Shown here piece by piece: positions 1 to 11,700 of a DNA stretch of 64,000 nucleotides (position 1 is the stretch's first letter; every line of letters begins with the position of its first letter). The notes beneath the pieces were generated by a model. The model worked only from the letters and a program-made list of their open reading frames with translations, did not search any database and was not told the DNA's origin. Origin of the DNA: Sarcocystis neurona. Its lineage: Eukaryota; Apicomplexa; Conoidasida; Eucoccidiorida; Sarcocystidae. Both the position numbers and the translations under genes were made by a program. The stretch is taken from NCBI GenBank assembly GCA_000727475.1, contig KL647288.1, positions 3,529,604-3,593,603 of the forward strand, in the 5' to 3' direction.

Positions 1-247
1 TAAGCGAGTGCGTCATAACACTACGGGTACAGCAGTGGTTCCGGTTCCTGCAGCGTCTGAGCGTACACTATGTACGGTTTGCACAAACGCAAATCTACAT
101 AGATATGTAAGCGTACGCTTATGTATACAACGGGAGGCGAAGAGAGAGAAAAAAATTACGCGCATATACTTGTGCGTGCCCGTGCGCGTGCGTAGACTGT
201 GTGCTTATGTGTGGATCCGTGCGTCTGTTGGGTCTGCGGATGAGCAG

Positions 248-484
248 TTAACACGACCTCTTCATAAGTTCATCACTATTGCCCATAAGTTCATCACTAT
301 TGCCCATAAGTTCATCACTATTGCCCAGATCCCTAATGTTGTCCGTCTCTTCCACACACGTACTTCGTTTCCCAGCAGCCAGGGACGCAGAAATGGGGGG
401 AGAGAGCCAGACGACATCGGTAATAGCTCTGAACGCATGCGGCGGCAGCTGCAGCAGCACGTCGGAGTCCTCCACCACCAGGGC
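248..484 (-). CDS. Putative last exon of the SNF2-like gene
   Basis: Starts after a good acceptor (CCGCTGCAG) in phase 0, matching the donor at 1462. It reads ALVVEDSDVLLQLPPHAF, which lines up with the family's GLTIIEATHVLLVEP segment, but the following QAxGRxHRIGQ box (motif VI) is absent. The exon ends with three tandem copies of GNSDELM, then KRSC and a stop at 250-248. The tandem copies come from an exact 21-bp DNA repeat. It is the C-terminus of whatever gene it belongs to. Confidence 0.4.
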   Translation of the reverse strand, partial: ALVVEDSDVLLQLPPHAFRAITDVVWLSPPISASLAAGKRSTCVEETDNIRDLGNSDELMGNSDELMGNSDELMKRSC

Positions 485-3400
485 CTGCAGCGGACAGCCA
501 CACCGCACGCAAAAAGTGAAGCAGTAGACACCCAGGGGTCGACTGGCAGGAGCAGCACAACGGCACATGAGTAGACGCACACACACACACGTTTACACAC
601 AGACACACACACTGCTATTGATAGTGGAGAGCCGCTACCTCTGACTGCACCTCCACATACATACACCTACACACATACATCTATCTACACCTATATATGT
701 AAACACGTATATAATACTTGTGTGTGAAAACGTAAGAGAGACAGAAATAAAGTGACCACGAACTAACACGAGACCTATATAACCTCATGAAGACAAATAT
801 ACCAGAACACACAAGGGGTTCTCGTGTACACGAGAAGACAGCTGTCTACAGAAAGAAATGCCTACGCGTGCACGCAAGAGTAGCTACCATAGCAGCTGGA
901 CGCGCGTTTACAGCTGCAAATACACGAACATGTACATACGCGTACATGGACGGTACTATCACAGCGTATGGCCTTACAGCAGTACACAGCTGCGACCAGA
1001 AATATATATATATATATATTCATAGAGAGAGAGAGACAGAGACAAACAGACAAATACAGAAGATTCGTCAGTGAAACTTGTCACCTCCACAGACGCTGGT
1101 AGCTGCGTCAAGTTACACTTTTTTCTGTCCTACATTTTCTAGGAGTGGAGGGCGCATCACGTGGTGGCCCCCCGCACCACGACTAGACGCGTCGATACAC
1201 GTGCATCGTTCTCTGCTATTTGAGGATATATAAGTTCGTCAGAAGTATCCGTCTGGTTCTTCTACTCTGTGCATCTGGCTGCACACACGCGCCACACACG
1301 TCGGACAAAGAGATCGCTTGCAGCAGCAGTAGCCACCTTATCGCCTGAACCCTCTGTCAATACGGACAGCAGATACCGGGAAGAAATACGAGCAATCACG
1401 CCTACAGAGAAGACCGGGACACTCCTTCTTATATCACGCGAGGAAGTGGAAAAAGCAGGTACTCCGGGGACGCCGCGCAGACTCACTGGCACAGCAGTCG
1501 AATCTTCGCTGCTGAAGTCCCGCAGCAGCTGCGCTGCCTGCTCCTGTGTGCTGCCGGGCTGTATGACAAAAAGGTATTTGCCGGTAGCTGCCTGCAGCAG
1601 AGAAGCGACGCTCCCCTTTTCTGGTGCTGCTGGAGGAACCCCCACAAAAGAAGAGGAAGATAAAAAAGAAGAAAGCTCAGACAAAGAGCCGGATGGAGAC
1701 ACAGAAGCGGAGGGGGGGGAACTGGTAGAAAAAGGGGAAGACGGCGAAGGAGGGGGAGGCGATAAAGGTCTCACCGCTGCCGCTGCTGTGTCTTTTGCAG
1801 CAGCGATCCCGGCAGCCTTGCCGATGCGTGCACCGGCGTCACCTTCACGCGGCGAAGGCGCAGAGCCTTTGCGCGTTGCTGCGCTGTTCACTCGTTGTTG
1901 GCAGCTGCTGCAGGTGCAGACGGTCTCTGCGGCAGCTGCTGCTGTGGCGGTGCTGCTGCAGCTGCTCGAGGAGGTAACTTCGCGAGGCGAGGCCCAGCAG
2001 CAGCAGCCGAAAGCGGCAGTGCCGCCACACAACGAGCAGCAATGGCAGCAGCTTGCAGCTCCAACACTACAGGAAAAACAGAAGCGAGAGGCACGCGAGG
2101 GAGAGGAAGAGGAACCAGTGCTGCTAAAGAAAGAGCAGCAGCACGCGTGATGGTGGGCGCCGCTGTCGCTAAACGACGCAGTGCAAGAGCCGTGGCTGTA
2201 GTCTTCAGTTGGTGAAGCAATTTCTTCTGTGCGGTTCGGCATGGGTGAGCCTTCGTTTTCCACGCAACGCAAAGGATTAAACACGAGCACCCTCCGGAGA
2301 CGCCTGTCTTTGTCGTCTCTCCACGGCAACTCAAATTGACTTCTTTTTTTGTGGAACAGAGGTGCGGCGCTCGACGGGTCCGGTTCGGGAGCTTCCTGCT
2401 CGACGTGTTGTGCAACCGTCGCCTTTCTGCTGCCGACTGCAAACTCCTCTTCTTCTCCGTTACAACAAGCGTCTCGAGGGTGCCTCTTACCGCTGCTGCG
2501 CTGTGCCCCGCTGCTGGTCCGGCTGCTTGTTTTCTGAGGGATGGAAGAGCTGCTGCTGCTGCCTGCAGCGTGCGCGAGCGGCGGCAAGCTCCACCTCTGC
2601 GTCGCAGGAGATGCGACCTGCGCTGCAGCAGACCGCTGCCTCCCCTCCTCTTCGGCAGCTGCTGCCTCCTCTTCCTCGGCAGCAACAGCAGCAGCTGCTA
2701 CCGCCAGCGATGCACGCCGCTTCCTGCCGTCCGTGGCCGCAGCTGTTCTTCTGCCGTCACCCGCACCCTCAGCTGCTGCACCGCGCCAGCCTGTACTCGA
2801 AAAAGGGCCGGCAGCAGCAGCAGACGGCTTCCAGGCGGGGCTGCTCCTGCTGCAGTTCTCCTGCGCAGAGGCTTGTCTGGGTCGTTCCTCGCCCCCGGCC
2901 AGGAAATCAATCAGCCACCTGTGCCACAGCGAAAGAGACACTCGCCGCTGCAACTCGTGTAAACAGTCCACTGTCCCTGTGTGCGAGAAATCTGGTAGAA
3001 AGAGTCGATCTCCTCCCAGCCGCCAAGGACACTGTGACACATAAACAGGACAGCGATGATTTTCCACGTCCAAGTCGCTGTGCAAGGCGATAACAAGGCC
3101 GTCGTGCCAATGCAGAGACAACAGCTCCCCTTTTTCAAAAGTCCGGGTTTGAGAAAGTGACAGTGGCCCATAGAGAGTAGGCAGTTGTCGGTACGAAGAA
3201 GAGAAAAAGAGAGAGTCAGAGAAAAATACTTGAACCCAGGACACAGCGACAAACGCTAGCAAAGACCTACTTTCCTCAGGACAACCCGGACGCCGATTTC
3301 GTGATTCGCCCCTGACATACGTCTAGAGCAGTACACACCCGGAGATACACGTGTGTGGGCGTGGCTGTGTGTAACCGCCGGCCACACACCCCCAATATAT

Positions 3401-5630
3401 GTGTATAGACAAGAGACATATTATTCAAGAATAAAAGCATCCACGCAGACGGACACATCTGTAGGCGTAAATATACATATAGAGAGAGAGATAGACTGAT
3501 AGATAGACATGTGTGTACGGGAAGCCGTGGGTGAAATTCATTCAGAAATGAAAAAAAGTATATCAGCTGAACGTACAGCCCATCTCAGTCTGTCTGGTTG
3601 GCGCTTCTGGTCATATATGTATATATATATAGAGAGAGAGATAGATAGATAGATAGATAGACACATATTAGACTCTCTTCGAGACGCGCAGCTACTATTC
3701 ATGCACACACGTACTGCACTTGACGGTCCGGACCCCCTCCACATACTTCTACACACTACCTGTACGGATGTAGACGACTCGTTAGGTGGGCGTTCTTTCG
3801 AACATGTCAAAACCCACGTAGTATAGGTGAGTGATCGTCTTCACGTATACCCACGCGCATGCACGGGAGTTTACACGTATAGGCGTATCTTAAGAAAGAA
3901 GGCCCCCTTTCTGCGCAAACAGACGCACTCTTGGCAACGGCAGGAATGGGCGCGGTGTGCTGCATACCTGATTTTCGAGCCCCAGGCGATCTCGTGCTGC
4001 TGCAACGTACGCGGTCGGAGGCCGAGAGCAGCGGCGAGGCGTAAAATCTGCCAGCCACTGCATCGCGTGCGCAGCATGTGCTCAACAGCTTCCTCCGTCG
4101 CCTTCACGAGGACGACGGGAGAAAAGGAAGAAGAAGGAGACGAAGAAAAGGGGAAGAAAGACGAAATGGATCGGGCCGCAAAGGGAAAAGAAGCCGACGT
4201 TTCGCTGCGAGACGTGGTGTCCTGGCCGGTGAGAACAGGAGAGAAGCTGCTGCTACTGCTACAGGAAGCCGCCAGCTGCGGCGCGAGCAGCTCCGAAAGC
4301 GCTGTTGCGACAGGCTGCAGCATGCGGAAAAGGCAAACGTGATGCGGACAAAAAACGCGTGCACATGAATCAAGTGGACGCACAAACACAGAGAGATCCA
4401 AGACTACTACCACCTATGTTGTATTCATACGCATGTGTACACACACGCCGAGACAACAGTGTATATGTAGATATAGGTAGCTTCAGAGAAGCAAACCAAC
4501 AGACGTTGTACAGACGTGTACAAAAACACATGTCTACGTCCACAGAGAGATGCAGAGACAGAGACAGAGAGAGAGACGAAAACTGATGAGCAGCTCGCCC
4601 ACACGAGTGAAATTCCCTTCTCCACGCATGCAAACGTGCGATTTGATTGCCGCCCAAAACTGCCACCGTTGCTGCCTCGCCGTCCCTCCGCCCAACAAAG
4701 AGAGAGAAAGAGAGAAAAGGGAAGAGAGAGGAAGAAAAGGGAAGACAGAGAGGAAAGGAAGGAGAGAGAGAGACAAGCGAGAGTGAAGAAAAAAGGGGAA
4801 AGAAAAGAGGAAAGACAAAGAAAGAGAGGAAAGAAAAGAGAGAAAGGAGAGAGAGGGAGAGAAAAGAACGGGAGAAAAAGGGAAGAAGAAAGACAGGAAA
4901 GAGAGAAAGGAAAGAGAGAGAGACGAGAGAGAAGAAGAGAGGGAGAGAGAAGAAAAGAAAGACGCAGGAAAGAGAAAGAGAGAGGAAAAGAGAGAGAGAG
5001 GGAAGAGAGAGAGAGAGAGAAGAAAGGAAGGAGAGGTGAGAGAGNNNNNNNNNNNNNNNNNNNNNNNNNNNNNNNNNNNNNNNNNNNNNNNNNNNNNNNN
5101 NNNNNNNNNNNNNNNNNNNNNNNNNNNNNNNNNNNNNNNNNNNNNNNNNNNNNNNNNNNNNNNNNNNNNNNNNNNNNNNNNNNNNNNNNNNNNNNNNNNN
5201 NNNNNNNNNNNNNNNNNNNNNNNNNNNNNNNNNNNNNNNNNNNNNNNNNNNNNNNNNNNNNNNNNNNNNNNNNNNNNNNNNNNNNNNNNNNNNNNNNNNN
5301 NNNNNNNNNNNNNNNNNNNNNNNNNNNNNNNNNNNNNNNNNNNNNNNNNNNNNNNNNNNNNNNNNNNNNNNNNNNNNNNNNNNNNNNNNNNNNNNNNNNN
5401 NNNNNNNNNNNNNNNNNNNNNNNNNNNNNNNNNNNNNNNNNNNNNNNNNNNNNNNNNNNNNNNNNNNNNNNNNNNNNNNNNNNNNNNNNNNNNNNNNNNN
5501 NNNNNNNNNNNNNNNNNNNNNNNNNNNNNNNNNNNNNNNNNNNNNNNNNNNNNNNNNNNNNNNNNNNNNNNNNNNNNNNNNNNNNNNNNNNNNNNNNNNN
5601 NNNNNNNNNNNNNNNNNNNNNNNNNNNNNN

Positions 5631-5671
<41 letters not shown>

Positions 5672-5696
5672 AGAAGAGAGAGAAGAGAGAGAGAGA

Positions 5697-5728
<32 letters not shown>

Positions 5729-8700
5729 AAAGGAAAGGGAGAGGGTGAGAGAGAATTAGGAAGAAGAGGGAGAGCCAGGAGAGACAGGTATAAACATAGA
5801 AGCACAGATACATACACAGATAAATAGATACACGCACACGCACCACTGCGGGGGTGGGGGGTTAATGCCACATGTAAACGTTGAGCAGCTCATCTTCCTG
5901 CTGCAGAATAAAGCTCCTGCTGGCGTTTACACGGACAGCTCTTGCTGACGCACACACGCGTGCATAAGCGAATTCAACGTAGGTAAAATTCTATGGATCA
6001 GGGCACTCTTACTTCTCTCTCTCCGCACTAGGAGAAGCGCCTCCTGCTGGTGTTTGTGTGTGTGTATACGTGTGTAGGGAACCGCGCGTACCCCGAGGAC
6101 ACATATCCGAGGACCAGTGCCCTCGTCTTCCTGCTGCGGTAGAACAGCAGGCTCTTGCTGCTCCCCAGGTGCGAACACCTATATACTTGTATACAACAAG
6201 GAGAGGCATTTGTGTGTCAGACGCGTGCAGATAATCAGGCCCGCTACAGCTACTACATTAACGCTCAGCGGCTGTACCGCAGCGCGTCAGCGACGGCACC
6301 CAGAGCTTCTCCTGACCTTGACGAGAGCGCTGCAGGTGCTTTGGACCGCGTCGAGTCCCTGCTGCTGTACGCAACCAGAGGAGCACCCACGTCCCACCAA
6401 CAGCACCGGGGCCTCTCTACACGCTCCCTGCGACGACGCAGCATCTCCCGTGGTGCCCCGTTCCTCGTGTTCGGGGGGTGCTGCTGCTGCGAAAGAAGAC
6501 GAAGAAAGAAGAGCCGCTGGAGAAGAAGAGCAGATGGAAAAAGAAGAAGGAAGGGTGGAGACAGGAGAATCGATAGCAGAGGCAGTAACAGGCGTGGCTG
6601 CAGCATTCAGCAGCGGATGAATTGCGGCCAGCAGCAAGGCATGCACGTCCTGCCGTGCGTTGGCGAATGCTTCGCGCAGTCGCACGGCGGTGCACGATGA
6701 AGAAGCACCCGGAACACCAGACCACTGACACGGCTGAGTTCTTGCACCTTCTAAAAGCGTTGGCGGCTGCTGGTGCTGTTTCGTTGGGTCTTCTTCACGC
6801 TGTTGGTGCTGCTCTTCCTGGTTTGGTTGGCTTCCGTCCTCCTTCAGACGGCACTCTACCGGTCCCTTGTGACCCTGTGACTGTTCAATTTCCCGCTGCA
6901 TTTGCTGCTGCTTCCCCTGGTTCACTCGCTTCCCCTCCTCGTGGGTGTCTTGCTGGTTCACGTGGCGAGTTTGCTTCCTCTGCCGCTGCATCAAGTCCCG
7001 CTGCTTCTGCGGCTGGCATTGATCTTCCTGCTGCTGCTCACGTATCTGCTCTGGGTGCCCATATCTCCGCAAGTTTAAGTGATTGCTCTGCTCCCCGTGC
7101 TGCTGCTCGTCGGATTGCAGTGCAACCTGTTGGCGCAGCGGCCTCAACGCCGCACGTAGCTGCTCCGTAGCTCGCTCCTTTATAGCAGCGTACTGCTGCT
7201 GCTGCTCGGGCGCCGCCAGCGGCAGCAGCAGGATTTTACACTGCAGCGGCGGGAGCAACGGCAGCAAGCACTCACGTCGCTGTCTCCTCATGAGCAACGG
7301 AAAAATACAGGAGCGGGCAAACAGGAGAAAATGTCCTTCAAACGTACTGTGTTTATCGCTATCTCTCCTCGGCTGCTGCTGCGGCTGCGCGTGCACTTGG
7401 TGGTGCGTAGTCTTTATCAACGCCGAGGATGCTACGTCCCCCTGCTGCCCCTGCTCCTCGTCCTCTTTCTCCTCTGACGCATAAATGTTATTCGAAAGCG
7501 CAGAAAACTGTTGTTCGTCAAGAGGACTGCAGATGTTGTCTTGCTGCTGTTCCTGCTGCATCGGAGTTGCACCGCCGGTAGGCAGCTGCCGCAACTGCGT
7601 ACTGCGTTTCTGTTGCTGTTTTTGCTGGCGCTGCTGCTGTTTCGAGAGGCTGATCCTCTTTTGAGAATGGCGCAGTTCATCTACACCAATCTCCTGCTCG
7701 TCCACCTGCTGGCTGCAAGCTAGTCCTGCCGCTGCCTGTTGCTGCTGCAGCCTCCCGTGTTCCTCGTGCTGCTGTGTGCAGAAAAACGCACACGCTTCCT
7801 GGCGTTGCTCCTCCCTGTTGCTCGTAGTCCCGCATCCTCCAGCATCCAGTTGCCTCTGCTGCTGCTGTTGCTGGTCCTGCTGCTGCTGCGTGTTGTAGAC
7901 GGCATTCTGCTGCAGCCCGGAATGCTCTTGTTTCTGCTCCTCCTCGTCCTGCTGCAGCTCCACGTCACACTGCTGCTTTTTCTGTTGCTGCTGCCCTTCA
8001 CGCTGCCGTTGCTGCCGCTCCTGCCGTTGCTCTTGCTGTCCGTCATGCTGCTGCTCGAGGCGCTGCTGCTGCTGCTGTACGGGCAGCTGCTGCAGCGCCT
8101 CACGTCCGTGCTGCTTCTGCGGCTGCTGCTGTTTATTGAACAGCGCAAGAGCGTTGAGGTCGACGGCGGCCGCAGTAGGAAATGCAGCTGGCAGAAGCAA
8201 AGGCAGCAGCTGGCGAAGACACCGAGCGGATGCTGCTGGATTTGCGCTGCAGCAAAGCGGAAGAGCAAAGCAAAGAAACTCGGTCTCTGGCGGTCATCTA
8301 TCTTCCATACGCACCTGCTTACACGTACATCTGTGTACACATATACATATATATATAGACGTGTCCTTCTGGTTGAGGGATGATTTGCCTCTCTGTGTGC
8401 TGGTGAGAAGCATTTAACTGGAAGTCTTCCCTCTTCAAAAGATGTACACATGCATACGTGTCTACGTACAGGGACACACCCCCCCGCTTTACGGGCTATG
8501 TGGACGCGCTGCAACGCCGCCCATCCACAGGAATAGACGTGCAGGCTGCGCGGTTCTCCGTCTATGTGTTGCTTCGGCTCCACGCCATTTCTGAGCAGGG
8601 GAACTCAACAGGAACTGACCCCCTTCCAAGTGTGACTCCCTCTACAGTAGTCCGCCCTCTTGTCATGGACGTGCTGCGAGGCCTGCTGTTCCTCTACCAT

Positions 8701-11700
8701 CGTTCCCCCAGCTGTCTGCGGCTCCGAGTTTTACGTCTGCACCCCACCCATGCGGAAAGCGGTACGCATACGTGTAGTACCCAAGCAGATACCCGTGACC
8801 CTACGCGGACCACCTGTTCACACATACATGTGTTCCCCACACACCTACGTGGGTATCCACACATAAGCAACAACATATTCAGACTTCATCTGTCTGCTCG
8901 TACATTCCCACTGGAGTACACTCTGAGAAATATACATATATATATATATGCAGGTGGAGTATATGTAGACAGAGGTAAGGCACCCTACTGTGTCCTCCGG
9001 ACAGGCGAAGAGCCGACGCTCTGCGAACGCTGCTGGAGGAGTGAGAAGCAGAAAGTGGGTATGCACCTGTGGAAGGCCTGTGTGGGCTACGATCGCGAGC
9101 TGTTAGTCGGGCTTCCTGCCTTCGTGCACCTATACCCGTACGTCGCCTGTTCCATATTTACATACATAAGCATACTGCTGCTCGCTCAACACTCGTCCCC
9201 GCACTATGCACACAAATCAGCGTTCACACGTCTACGTACACGCGTCCACGTGCCTATAGAGACCTCCTGTAAAGACATATACGGTAGTAAGCGTGCGCGG
9301 AGCCGTTCGTATCGGCGCGTCACATATAAGTCTGAATGTCCAGACCTACACGATTACTTTTTCATACTGGTGTATTTGTGTGTGTGGGTGATCTGTGTGC
9401 ACAGATATGTAAGTACGCATAGAGGTAAGACAAACAGCAAAGAAGAAAAAAACAGGGCCGGAGAAGGGTGGGGGAGTGGAAAAGTAGGGAAAGGTCATAT
9501 ATATATATAATCCTTGTGCGGCCGCAAACGTCAAGTCGTCTACACGCGATCGTCCACACTTCCTTGTAGAAATAGAAGCGTCCACTTCCACTGGTGTGTG
9601 TATGTGCGTGTGTTTGTGTGCATTTGTATGGCCGTCTGCGTGTATCTAAATACATATATCTCGAGTTTTCCATATACGTATATACATACGCAGATACACA
9701 TATATACACATATGTGTGTATATATAGAAGGACACACACTGATTAATGTACATGTGTGAAATATGTGTACGGTTATGTGCGCGTATGCACATATGTAGGA
9801 TTGTAGAGGATATTTATTTGCTGATCCACAGCAGTCAGAGACACACACTCCTCCACCAGAACGTCTACTCTGGACGAGACAACACACCTCAGGGACTGTC
9901 TCTGCTTTCTACAGCACTGTAGATAGCGTCTAAACCCATGTACACAGATGGGTGTTTCTCCATGTCTTGTGCGCGGGTTGTGCGCCTGGACTGAAAGCCT
10001 GCAGGATAGCTGTGAGAAGAGAACGAGAAGAAACTTGACTCATTCGTGCCTGCTGGGAACCCTCTAAGTAAAGAAGTGGGGGCGCACTTGGTCACGATCA
10101 CTTTAAATACTGAGTCATGCAGCAGTGCTTTGTTTTGGCTGCGAGTTGTTGGCTTCCCAGCTGCTTCCCGCCTTCCTTCCATAGGCACTGCTGGCGCTTT
10201 CGCAGTGGTTCCGTGCGAGTCGCCTTCGCTTCCGCTCCTGTTGCGCCCGCTGCTGTCCCTGGTGTTGCTGAAGCTGCTAGCGATGCCCCTGTCTTTGCTG
10301 TGGGGAGCTCCGCTGCACCTGCTGCTGCTGCTGCCACTGCTGCTGGTGCTCCCGCTGCTACGGCGGCTGGTGCAGCTGGCGCTGGTGCTGCTGCTGCAAC
10401 CGCCGCCAGGATCGTGCTGACCCCCACTGGTGGCGTCGGTCCTGCTGTCGCCGCTGCTGCTGCCCGCAGTCCTGCCGCGAGTCCTGTTCAAGCTGCTGTG
10501 CCCTCCGCGGACGTTGCTGCTGCAGCAGCTCAAGTCTGCCTCAGTGTCCATCGGCTTCCGGTTCTCCTCTGCGTTCTCCTTCCGCTTTTGACGAACGCAG
10601 CTGCTGCATTCCTCTCCCCCTTCTTCTGCCTGGCCTATCCTCTCCTGCTGTGTTCCTGCAGCACGGGGGGAGGCCGCTGCCTGGCTGCTCCAGCAGGCGT
10701 CCACCATGCGGGCAACGGCATGCAAAGGGCCTGCAGCACAACTGAGGAGCGCAGCCTCAGCGCCACCGTCAGCAGCCGCAGCGGCGAGAGAGCAGCAGCA
10801 GCAGCAGGACCGCAGAGCTGCAGCAGCAGAAGCACGAACAGAGCAGCAGCAGCCGCTGCGTTTCTGCCCAGAAGCAGAGGAGGCAGGTGACGACGAACAA
10901 GAAATCGGAGACGAAGACCAGGCTCCTCTTGCATCTAAAACGCACAAAGGAGGACGTTCCATTCTGCACGAGAGCATGCCCAAGGCACGCGGATACCGGA
11001 GCAGCTCTTCGTACGTAGCGATCAACACATGAGGAGGGTAAGCAAGGGGCTTCTCTCCTCTTGCTGCTGCCGCACCTGCGGGTGTCCCTGTTTCACAGTC
11101 TCGCTGATGACGGGCAGCCCATTTTGGACCTGTCTGGGCTCTTCCTTCAGCAGTCCTACCTGCTCCGACTGCTGCATCGCTTGATGTGCCTGCTGTTGCT
11201 GCGGACTGCAGCTCTGCTGCTGAAGTGCCCGCGGCAGTTCCTGTTGCAAGATCTCCCAAAACTGCTGCTGTGAGCCTTCCACTGTCTCCTGCTGCCGTGT
11301 TCCTGCAAGTGGTGGCTGCTTCAGTGCTCTCCGTGTCCATCGCTGTTGTATCCAGGAGGCTTGCTGCTGTAGCGCCAGTGTGCCGTGCCGCGGCGTCCGT
11401 GTACGCACGGGCCCCAGGCCTACTCGCACCGCAGCAGAACGCCTTCTGTCTCTTGCTTGCAAAAGCAGCAGCACCAAGAGGGGAAAAGCAATCCAAGCCT
11501 TTCTTCCTTTCCTGTGCATGCAAAGTGGACGCAGAGGCAGCGTAGGGAAGCAGCCGCCGCACCACCAGCGTTCCGGCCCAGCGCCGCAGCAAACGCACCC
11601 ACCGGCGGACGTTCCACTGCGGACACGGAGATAAAACTGCAGCTTCCTGTTCTAATGTTGCTGCATTCCCTGCTGCCACTGACACTGCACTTGCTGCAGC

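Noticed and set aside
4425..5871. Long open frames of Arg/Glu/Lys or Ser/Leu on both strands.
   Set aside because: They are translations of the purine tract and of the N gap, not genes.
5862..5915. A minus-strand mini-exon reading SFILQQEDELLNVYMWH and a stop, which could end the Gln-rich gene.
   Set aside because: Good acceptor-like sequence, but the better-supported C-lobe segments further along the strand favour the gene continuing; similar CAG-plus-GAAGA strings occur nearby by chance.
8458..9510. A 350-codon plus-strand open frame.
   Set aside because: It begins with GTG, runs through TA microsatellite DNA that reads as alternating Ile/Tyr, has no domain, and lies in a presumed intron of the minus-strand SNF2-like gene.
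10938..10960. VLDARGAW in the exon 3 frame as a degenerate DExD box.
   Set aside because: At first it looked like motif II of a DEAD-box helicase, but VDELRH in the Gln-rich exon fits SNF2 order and spacing to motif III better.
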